From contig DPRC01000043.1 in NCBI GenBank assembly GCA_003537695.1, forward strand, positions 1,826 to 7,982: a DNA stretch of 6,157 nucleotides. Direction: 5' to 3'. Source of the stretch: Polaribacter sp. (GTDB taxonomy: Bacteria > Bacteroidota > Bacteroidia > Flavobacteriales > Flavobacteriaceae). Every line of letters starts with the position of its first letter. The first letter of the stretch is position 1. Below, one piece after another: positions 1-5,077 of this stretch. The notes under the pieces were generated by a model. That model saw nothing but the letters and a program-made list of their open reading frames with translations. It did no database searches and was not told where the DNA came from. A program made the translations under genes and the position numbers.

Positions 1-182
1 CCATCTGTTGTTAGTAAAAGCAGGCCTTCCGAAGGCACATCTAGGCGGCCAATAGCCATGGTGCCTTTTGGGAAACTATACAAATCTCCTAATAGTTTTT
101 TCTTTCGCTTAGCGGGATTTATAAACTGAGAAATCATCCCATAGGGTTTGTGCATTACAAAATGCCGGTGTGCTATTTCCAA
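1..182 (-). CDS. rluE: RsuA/RluE-type rRNA pseudouridine synthase (5' part only)
   Basis: This is the N-terminal part, about 60 codons, of a pseudouridine synthase of the RsuA/RluB/RluE/RluF family, cut by the left window edge. The family isomerises specific uridines in rRNA; RluE acts on 23S rRNA. The reading shows HRHFVMHKPYG followed by SQF at residues 5-20, then the signature GRLDVPSEGLLLLTTDG from residue 45, whose Asp48 is the family's catalytic aspartate. There is no N-terminal S4 RNA-binding domain, which fits RluE better than RsuA, RluB or RluF. I chose a TTG start at 182 because it keeps the usual HRHF segment. The only ATG (155) would begin inside the conserved KPYG block. The start lies one base past the stop of the upstream epimerase gene, so the two are probably cotranscribed and translationally coupled. 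The family is sure; the RluE subgroup and the TTG start are inferences. Confidence 0.8.
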   Translation of the reverse strand, partial: MEIAHRHFVMHKPYGMISQFINPAKRKKKLLGDLYSFPKGTMAIGRLDVPSEGLLLLTTD

Positions 183-183
183 A

Positions 184-975
184 TTATACAATATTAATTG
201 TGACTGAAAAAAGGTCTTTTCCTGAAGAAAGGCGCATGTTTTTTTCTGAGAACTTTTCGTCTGTATAAGAGGTGTATTGGGTAATGGGCTCGATGCACAA
301 CATATTGTTTGCAGGTGTCCATAGCATGAAGTTGTTAAATCCTGTTATCGAAAGGTCTAAATTACTTTTCCCTATATTTTCTAAAGTAACTGCGCTAGAG
401 TTTAAAACTGGAAAAGCGTTGTGGCCCGCTTTATAAATAGTATTTAAACTGATCTTTTCGCCTCTAGCGATCACTGTTTCTTTTCCTGTATCAGACAATA
501 AAAATGCAGGGTGGTACCCTAACATAAAGGGCATTCCTTTTTCTGAAGTAATTACAAAATCAATTTTTAAAAGAGTGTCAACTAGGGTAAATTGTTTTTC
601 AAATATAAAATCAAAAGGCCAAAAAACCTCTTCTTCAGTAGACTTTTTTGGGAATTTACTGTTTTTTATTGCGGTATTCTTTTTATACCTTTTAGTGAAT
701 TTAGCGGTATCGTCACTTGAAGAAATAAGAGTATATGGCAGCTCTCTTAGCAAACCGTGCTGGTCTTGAATTGCAGTTCCTTTTTTGGTTTGTACACTAA
801 AGTTGTTTTTAGAAAGTGGTCCTATTATTGGAAACATTTCAATATCAGAGTTCCTCCAGCCCTTACTTCCTTTTTGATGGATATACTCATTGTTGTCTTT
901 TTGAAAACTAATTAACTCCCCGTTTTCAATAACAACCCGGGTCTTTTTGTTTTTTAAAATTACGAATGAGCTCAT
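184..975 (-). CDS. Aldose 1-epimerase (galactose mutarotase) family protein, LacX/YeaD-like
   Basis: This encodes a 263-residue member of the aldose 1-epimerase superfamily, cytosolic enzymes that interconvert alpha and beta anomers of sugars or sugar phosphates. With the ATG at 975, the expected catalytic elements are present: His73 in QDQHG, His155 in GYHPAF, and Glu229 in [11 protein letters not shown]. The FPIIGPLS segment before the first histidine and the short length resemble the LacX-like branch rather than classical GalM of about 340 residues. The substrate cannot be read from the sequence. The frame stays open upstream to an ATG at 1101, but that start would run into the recA start codon and adds a non-conserved segment, so I prefer 975, which has an A-rich leader (AAAATAAAAG). 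The gene is divergent from recA across 112 bases and probably forms an operon with the pseudouridine synthase gene that follows. Confidence 0.85.
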   Translation of the reverse strand: MSSFVILKNKKTRVVIENGELISFQKDNNEYIHQKGSKGWRNSDIEMFPIIGPLSKNNFSVQTKKGTAIQDQHGLLRELPYTLISSSDDTAKFTKRYKKNTAIKNSKFPKKSTEEEVFWPFDFIFEKQFTLVDTLLKIDFVITSEKGMPFMLGYHPAFLLSDTGKETVIARGEKISLNTIYKAGHNAFPVLNSSAVTLENIGKSNLDLSITGFNNFMLWTPANNMLCIEPITQYTSYTDEKFSEKNMRLSSGKDLFSVTINIV

Positions 976-1087
976 TAAACTTTTATTTTGTGTAAAAATA
1001 CTACAAATTTCAATGTTATTTTTTAGGAATTTAACTTCAGATTTTTGTAACTTGTGGCACTTATTTAAAATAAAAATAGCAAGGGTT

Positions 1088-2095
1088 ATGGCGGAAGACA
1101 AAGAAAAACAAGCAAAATTAAAAGCATTACAACTTACATTAGATAAGTTAGATAAAACATATGGAAAAGGTGCTGTAATGAAGCTGGGGGATGTAGTTAC
1201 TGAAGAAATAGATGCAATTTCGTCTGGTTCTTTGGGTTTAGATTTAGCTTTGGGCGTTGGTGGTTATCCAAGAGGAAGGGTTATTGAAATTTACGGACCA
1301 GAATCTTCCGGTAAAACAACACTGACCTTACATGCAATTGCAGAAGCTCAAAAAGCAGGAGGTATTGCTGCATTTATTGACGCAGAACATGCGTTTGATA
1401 AGTTTTATGCAGAAAATTTAGGGGTAGATATTGACAACTTAATAATTTCCCAACCAGATCACGGAGAGCAGGCATTAGAGATTGCAGAAAATTTAATTCG
1501 TTCTGGCGCAATTGATATTGTTGTAATTGATTCTGTTGCGGCTTTAACACCAAAAGCTGAAATTGAAGGAGAGATGGGAGATTCTAAGATGGGTCTTCAT
1601 GCACGTTTAATGTCACAAGCATTGCGGAAGTTAACAGGAACAATTTCTAAAACAAATTGTACGGTTATTTTTATCAACCAATTAAGAGAAAAGATTGGTG
1701 TAATGTTTGGAAACCCAGAAACAACAACTGGTGGAAATGCATTAAAGTTTTATGCGTCTGTTCGATTAGACATTAGAAGAAGAACACAAATAAAAGATGG
1801 AGACAAGGTTATTGGAAACAGTACGAAAGTTAAAGTTGTTAAAAATAAAGTAGCACCACCGTTTCAAATTGCGGAGTTTGATATTATGTACGGATTAGGA
1901 ATTTCTAAAGTAGGTGAGATTTTAGATATTGGTGTTGAATTGGGTATTGTTAAAAAAAGTGGTTCATGGTTTAGTTATGGAGAAACTAAATTAGGCCAAG
2001 GTAGAGACGCCGTCAAAGGTTTAATTAAAGACAATCCTGAATTAGCAGATGAGCTTGAAGGAAAAATTAAGCTTGCCATAGAACATCAAGAATAG
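1088..2095 (+). CDS. recA: Recombinase RecA
   Basis: RecA is the ATP-dependent DNA strand-exchange protein. It forms filaments on single-stranded DNA, pairs homologous duplexes and can act as coprotease in damage responses. The 335-residue product has an N-terminal polymerisation helix (about 1-30), Walker [10 protein letters not shown] (70-78), the catalytic glutamate Glu100 in DAEHAF, Walker B VVIDSV (145-150), the DNA-binding loop L1 region around [10 protein letters not shown] (160-169), [10 protein letters not shown] (195-204) with the ATP-sensing Gln198, and the L2 loop GNPETTTGG (208-216). The C-terminal domain ends EHQE and lacks the long acidic tail of E. coli RecA, giving a slightly short but complete protein. 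I chose ATG 1088 (MAEDKEKQ); the frame is open to 947, but that part is antisense to the epimerase gene. The upstream 112 bases contain no CTGT-N8-ACAG SOS box. The closest promoter-like string is GATTTTTG (1040-1047), one mismatch from TAnnTTTG. A terminator follows the gene. Confidence 0.99.
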   Translation: MAEDKEKQAKLKALQLTLDKLDKTYGKGAVMKLGDVVTEEIDAISSGSLGLDLALGVGGYPRGRVIEIYGPESSGKTTLTLHAIAEAQKAGGIAAFIDAEHAFDKFYAENLGVDIDNLIISQPDHGEQALEIAENLIRSGAIDIVVIDSVAALTPKAEIEGEMGDSKMGLHARLMSQALRKLTGTISKTNCTVIFINQLREKIGVMFGNPETTTGGNALKFYASVRLDIRRRTQIKDGDKVIGNSTKVKVVKNKVAPPFQIAEFDIMYGLGISKVGEILDIGVELGIVKKSGSWFSYGETKLGQGRDAVKGLIKDNPELADELEGKIKLAIEHQE

Positions 2096-2122
2096 CTTTT
2101 TAAAGAGCAAAATAATTCCAAT

Positions 2123-2160
2123 AAACTGCTGCAGAACGAATCAATCTGCAGCAGTTTTTT
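2123..2160 (+). terminator. Rho-independent terminator of recA
   Basis: A perfect 13-bp stem pairs 2123-2135 (AAACTGCTGCAGA) with 2145-2157 (TCTGCAGCAGTTT), around a 9-base loop, and runs into a six-T tract at 2155-2160. It begins 27 bases after the recA stop codon. Its GC-rich core is conspicuous in this AT-rich DNA. It should isolate recA transcription from the downstream acetyltransferase gene. Confidence 0.92.
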
Positions 2161-2245
2161 AATTTGAAAAAGAGGGGAATATTTATTTTTAGAATGCTTA
2201 ACCGACACAAATAGGAATCAGTATTATTTTAGTAAAAAGTAAAAA

Positions 2246-2785
2246 ATGTTGACAAAAGTATCAGAGAACATAGCCTTAAGACCTGTTTTAAATTCAGACA
2301 CGGCAAGCCTTTTTGCGTTAATGGGAAAAGTATACAGCTCGGCTTACAGTCACTTTTGGACAGATGAAGGTGCCTGGTACTTAAATTCACAGTATGCTGA
2401 AAAAGCTGTAGTTAAGGACCTTTTGGAAGAAAACTCAGCCTATTATTTTATTGTTTTTAACAAGGAGACTGTTGGGATTCTTAGGTATGTGTGGGACGAA
2501 AAATTAAAAGGGTTTTCTGAAGAAAAACAATTGAAATTGCATCGAATATATCTCCACCCCAAAACACAGGGAAAGGGTGTTGGCAAAAAAGTACTTTCCT
2601 GGCTTGAAGAAAAGGCATTTAAAAAAGGCTACCAAATTATATGGTTAGATGCTATGGATAAACAAGTAGACGCTTTTGAGTTCTATAAAAAACGAGGATA
2701 TCGATATCACACCCATATTTTTTTGCCTTTTGATTTAATGCACAAAGCGGTAAGAAAAATGAGTCAAATTTATAAAAAACTATAG
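2246..2785 (+). CDS. GNAT family N-acetyltransferase
   Basis: This 179-residue protein belongs to the GCN5-related acetyltransferases, which move an acetyl group from acetyl-CoA to an amine. The fold is visible in order. The N-terminal strand IALRPVLNSDTASLFALM (9-26) is typical. A central strand HRIYLHPKTQ (99-108) leads into the acetyl-CoA pyrophosphate-binding motif QGKGVGKK (108-115), and a C-terminal strand IIWLDAM (131-137) precedes the helix and turn AFEFYKKRGY (143-152). The substrate cannot be assigned; small-molecule amines, protein N-termini and ribosomal proteins are all known in the family. The ATG at 2246 follows an A-rich leader (AGTAAAAAGTAAAAA) typical of Bacteroidota. The recA terminator lies upstream, so the gene probably has its own promoter in 2161-2245, where I found no clear TAnnTTTG box. 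It is convergent with dut, with only 8 bases between the stop codons. Confidence 0.93.
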   Translation: MLTKVSENIALRPVLNSDTASLFALMGKVYSSAYSHFWTDEGAWYLNSQYAEKAVVKDLLEENSAYYFIVFNKETVGILRYVWDEKLKGFSEEKQLKLHRIYLHPKTQGKGVGKKVLSWLEEKAFKKGYQIIWLDAMDKQVDAFEFYKKRGYRYHTHIFLPFDLMHKAVRKMSQIYKKL

Positions 2786-2790
2786 TTTTT
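2775..2790. terminator. Possible weak bidirectional hairpin between convergent genes
   Basis: The 16-base string AAAAACTATAGTTTTT is a perfect palindrome covering the acetyltransferase stop codon and the short gap before the end of dut. It could form a 6-bp stem with a TATA loop followed by or ending in U residues on both strands, so it may end both transcripts. The stem has only one G-C pair, so it would be weak. The location at a convergent gene junction is the main support. Confidence 0.35.
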
Positions 2791-2793
2791 GCA

Positions 2794-3225
2794 TTAAACA
2801 CCTGTGCTCCCGAAACCACTAGCACCGCGGTCAGTTTCATCTAAAACACTAACCTCATGCCAGTTCGCACGTGCGTGTTTTGCAATTACTAATTGTGCGA
2901 TTCTTTCCCCATCGTTTATTGTAAAAAGCTCGTTAGAAAGGTTTACTAAAATGACACCAATTTCTCCTCGATAATCTGCATCTATTGTCCCTGGAGAGTT
3001 TAAAACAGTAACACCCTGTTTCGCAGCCAAACCACTTCTGGGTCGAACTTGCGCCTCAAAGCCTATAGGTAAAGCAATGAATAAACCTGTTTTTATAATT
3101 GCTCTTTCAAGGGGTTTTAGGGTGATTGAATCTTTAATATTTGCTCTTAAATCCATGCCTGCAGCTCCTTCGGTCTCGTAGTTGGGTGTTGCGTGATTAG
3201 ATTTGTTGATGATTTGTATGGTCAT
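2794..3225 (-). CDS. dut: dUTP diphosphatase (dUTPase)
   Basis: Dut hydrolyses dUTP to dUMP and pyrophosphate, keeping uracil out of DNA and supplying dUMP for thymidylate synthesis. The enzyme is a homotrimer with shared active sites. All five family motifs are present in the 143-residue product: motif 1 AGMDLRA (22-28), motif 2 RPRSGLA (61-67), motif 3 [11 protein letters not shown] (79-89) with the catalytic Asp82, motif 4 GERIAQLVI (106-114), and the glycine-rich motif 5 [10 protein letters not shown] (133-142) that closes over the nucleotide. The length is normal. I chose the ATG at 3225 (MTIQIINKS) over one eight codons upstream (3249) because family members usually begin two or three residues before this first strand. 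In addition, a -7 promoter box at 3254-3247 overlaps the upstream ATG, which would leave it untranscribed. The gene is divergent from gpsA and convergent with the acetyltransferase gene. Confidence 0.98.
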   Translation of the reverse strand: MTIQIINKSNHATPNYETEGAAGMDLRANIKDSITLKPLERAIIKTGLFIALPIGFEAQVRPRSGLAAKQGVTVLNSPGTIDADYRGEIGVILVNLSNELFTINDGERIAQLVIAKHARANWHEVSVLDETDRGASGFGSTGV

Positions 3226-3246
3226 TTTTTGTGAGATGATTTGGTA

Positions 3247-3254
3247 CAAATATA
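3247..3254 (-). promoter_or_regulatory. dut: Putative -7 promoter box for dut
   Basis: Read on the minus strand this is TATATTTG, an exact match to the Bacteroidota -7 consensus TAnnTTTG. It lies 21 bases before the chosen dut ATG, implying a short leader of about 10-15 bases. I see no TTTG -33 element at the usual distance upstream, so this rests on one box in AT-rich DNA. Confidence 0.45.
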
Positions 3255-3294
3255 ATAATTCATGGAAGCATTCATCTATGGATACTAATTTTCT

Positions 3295-3302
3295 TACTTT
3301 TG
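3295..3302 (+). promoter_or_regulatory. gpsA: Putative -7 promoter box for gpsA
   Basis: TACTTTTG matches the Bacteroidota -7 consensus TAnnTTTG exactly and ends 17 bases before the gpsA ATG. Transcription would start at about 3307-3310, giving a very short leader. No matching -33 TTTG is visible. Together with the opposite box at 3254-3247 it makes a plausible divergent promoter pair in the 94-base dut-gpsA gap. Confidence 0.45.
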
Positions 3303-3319
3303 AAGTTCAAAATGAATAA

Positions 3320-4318
3320 ATGATGAGTGATCAGAAAAAAATAGCAGTGTTGGGTGGAGGAAGTTGGGCAACGGCTATCGTGAAGATGCTTTCAGAAAAC
3401 TTAGAGACGGTTGGTTGGTATATGAGAAGTGAGTCGTCGATAGCGCATATAAAGGAGAACAACCATAACCCGAAATATCTAAGAGCTGCAGATGTGTATG
3501 CAGATCAGTTAGAATTGTCTAGTGACATTAACAGTATTGTTGAGGGATATGATGTGCTTATTTTTGCAATTCCTTCTGCCTTTTTGATGAGCGAATTAGC
3601 GAAGTTAAATACCTCATTAAAAGATAAAATCATTTTTTCTGCAATTAAAGGAATCGTTCCAGAGACCGGTTTGATCGTTGGCGAGCACTTTCATGAAGAA
3701 CACAATGTGCCCTTAGACAATATCGGAGTAATCACAGGTCCCTGTCACGCAGAGGAGGTTGCCATGGAGCGACTCTCATACTTAACAATTGCTTCTCAAA
3801 ACGAAGAGAATGCTCAATTAATGAGTCTTTGTTTAAAAAGTTGGTACATAAAAACTAAAATTTCTGATGACATCATTGGAACAGAATACGCTGCAATGTT
3901 AAAAAACATTTATGCTGTTGCGGCTGGGATTGCACATGGCTTAGGATATGGTGACAATTTTCAATCTGTATTAATGAGTAATGCAATTCGTGAAATGAAA
4001 AGGTTTATTAAGAAAGTTCATAAAATGAAAAGGAACATTAATAACTCTGCTTATTTAGGGGATTTGTTGGTAACAGGGTATTCTGTTTTTAGTAGAAATA
4101 GACAGTTTGGGAATATGATTGGCAAAGGGTATACCGTAAAATCTGCTCAAATGGAAATGAGCATGGTGGCGGAGGGCTATTACGCAACTAAAAGTGCTTT
4201 CAAAATAAAGGAAGAGAATGGGGCAAATACTCCAATTATAACTACTGTTTATAATGTTTTATACGCTCACAAGGACGCAAAAAAAGAATTCAAAAAGTTA
4301 ACGGATAAACTAGATTAA
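3320..4318 (+). CDS. gpsA: Glycerol-3-phosphate dehydrogenase [NAD(P)+]
   Basis: GpsA reduces dihydroxyacetone phosphate to sn-glycerol 3-phosphate with NAD(P)H in the cytosol, supplying the backbone for phospholipids. The 332-residue product has full family length. The N-terminal Rossmann domain carries the dinucleotide motif LGGGSWATA (11-19), SAIKGI (107-112) and GPCHAEEVA (140-148), the Bacteroidota variant of the usual GPSFAEE. The C-terminal helical domain holds the catalytic lysine Lys195 in LKNIYAVAAG (194-203), then GDLLVTGYS (247-255) and SRNRQFG (258-264), which binds the substrate phosphate and cofactor, and VAEGYYATKSA (283-293). Two adjacent ATG codons (3320 and 3323) are both possible starts; I use the first. 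A three-codon reading frame at 3312 ends across this start. The gene probably begins a rightward transcript that may continue into the ACT-domain gene 43 bases downstream. Confidence 0.98.
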   Translation: MMSDQKKIAVLGGGSWATAIVKMLSENLETVGWYMRSESSIAHIKENNHNPKYLRAADVYADQLELSSDINSIVEGYDVLIFAIPSAFLMSELAKLNTSLKDKIIFSAIKGIVPETGLIVGEHFHEEHNVPLDNIGVITGPCHAEEVAMERLSYLTIASQNEENAQLMSLCLKSWYIKTKISDDIIGTEYAAMLKNIYAVAAGIAHGLGYGDNFQSVLMSNAIREMKRFIKKVHKMKRNINNSAYLGDLLVTGYSVFSRNRQFGNMIGKGYTVKSAQMEMSMVAEGYYATKSAFKIKEENGANTPIITTVYNVLYAHKDAKKEFKKLTDKLD

Positions 4319-4359
4319 TTGTTTAATTTTGGACATTATTGTCTTTTATTAAACAATTA
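4316..4359. repeat. Perfect 12-bp inverted repeat between gpsA and the ACT-domain gene
   Basis: TAATTGTTTAAT at 4316-4327 is repeated in inverted form as ATTAAACAATTA at 4348-4359, separated by 20 bases. The spacer can itself form a small stem (GGACA at 4331-4335 with TGTCT at 4340-4344, one G-T pair), so the whole unit could fold as one long hairpin interrupted by a T/T internal loop. The left arm includes the gpsA stop codon, and the right arm ends two bases before the next ATG. No T tract follows on either strand, so it does not look like a standard terminator. An operator or a translational hairpin seems more likely. Confidence 0.6.
4324..4331 (+). promoter_or_regulatory. Putative -7 promoter box for the ACT-domain gene
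   Basis: TAATTTTG matches the Bacteroidota -7 consensus TAnnTTTG exactly. It overlaps the left arm of the 12-bp inverted repeat, so a protein bound to the repeat would block this promoter. The predicted start of transcription, about 4336-4340, falls in the spacer between the arms. No clear -33 element is visible, so the call is tentative. Confidence 0.4.
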
Positions 4360-4361
4360 GC

Positions 4362-5021
4362 ATGAAAACAATACAAGAAGTTGTAGAAAGTACGATTAGA
4401 AAAACACCTTTTATAGAAGAGGCTTTAAATGAAAAATTAATAAATGTCTCTTCTTTGGCAAGAATTATTTTAGCAGAAGTTTCGTCAGCTTTAAAAAAAG
4501 ATGTCAAGGTGGGTGCTGTGATGATGGCAATTAACAGGTTGTCTCCCGCAAGCGAATTACGGATTCGAAAAAATATTAAGAAGTTGGCATTAGATTTAGG
4601 AGACGTAATTGTGCGTTCAGACCTGTGCGACTTTACGTTTAAAAACACCCCATCACTTTTAAAGGAAATTGCAAAGATTTTAACGAAATCGTCAGAAAAC
4701 TCTGACTATTTTTTAACAGTTTCTCAAGGTATTTTTGAAACAAATATTGTTACCAGTAAAAACTTACAACCTTTTGTGAATGAGATTTTTGAAAAAGAAT
4801 TATTAATAGCCAACGTATTAGAGTTGGCTTCTATTACCATAAAGCTTCCAAAAGAAAACCAAGAACAATCAGGAATTTATTATTTTATTTTAAAGCAATT
4901 GGCTTGGGCAGACATTTCTTTACAGGAAATTATTTCAACTACAAATGAAATGACAATCGTTGTAAAAGAGAAAGATATTAATCAAACGTTCGCCATCTTA
5001 ATGAATATGAAGCTCGGTTAA
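4362..5021 (+). CDS. ACT-domain protein with helical N-terminal domain; relatives often named 'aspartate kinase'
   Basis: The function of this 219-residue protein is unknown. Residues 1-75 look helical and HTH-like, with the conserved-looking TPFIEEALNEKLINVSSLAR (15-34) and VGAVMMAINRLS (50-61). Two ACT-like units follow. The first (about 81-145) contains VSQGIFETNIV (120-130). The second (about 156-217) contains ITIKLPKENQ (158-167), then GIYYFILKQLAWADISLQEI and ISTTNEMTIVV (191-201), closely resembling the ACT modules of aspartokinases that bind lysine or threonine. That resemblance explains the aspartate kinase label I recall for flavobacterial relatives. The kinase domain is absent (family length about 400 or more with it), so that reaction is not supported. 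A small-molecule-sensing regulator is a reasonable inference. The ATG at 4362 follows a perfect inverted repeat and a -7 box. The MFS transporter gene lies 56 bases downstream and may share the transcript. Confidence 0.85.
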   Translation: MKTIQEVVESTIRKTPFIEEALNEKLINVSSLARIILAEVSSALKKDVKVGAVMMAINRLSPASELRIRKNIKKLALDLGDVIVRSDLCDFTFKNTPSLLKEIAKILTKSSENSDYFLTVSQGIFETNIVTSKNLQPFVNEIFEKELLIANVLELASITIKLPKENQEQSGIYYFILKQLAWADISLQEIISTTNEMTIVVKEKDINQTFAILMNMKLG

Positions 5022-5077
5022 TACAGCGAAACCAGAGTATTCAAAATCAACAGTCACTTTTTATACCACCTTCTTTA

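Noticed and set aside
575..769. 64-codon open frame on the plus strand inside the epimerase gene
   Set aside because: It is antisense to a well-supported gene, has a low-complexity product and no recognisable motif.
947..1087. N-terminal extension of RecA from an ATG at 947
   Set aside because: The extra 47 residues are unlike RecA, lie antisense to the 5' end of the epimerase gene, and RecA proteins start near MAEDKEKQ at 1088.
976..1101. N-terminal extension of the epimerase from the ATG at 1101
   Set aside because: It would overlap the recA start codon and add 42 residues not typical of the family; the ATG at 975 gives a normal-length protein.
2652..2840. 62-codon open frame on the minus strand over the ends of the acetyltransferase and dut genes
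   Set aside because: It overlaps two clear genes in other frames and has no family resemblance.
4316..4359. Calling the inverted repeat a rho-independent terminator of gpsA
   Set aside because: The arms are almost all A-T, the loop is long, and no T tract follows either arm; the next gene starts at once.
4349..4648. 99-codon open frame on the minus strand inside the ACT-domain gene
   Set aside because: It is antisense to the ACT-domain protein, whose motifs support the plus-strand reading.
4362..5021. Naming the gene aspartate kinase (lysC/thrA type)
   Set aside because: Only ACT-like regulatory modules are present; the amino-acid kinase domain with its N-terminal KFGGTS-type motif is absent.
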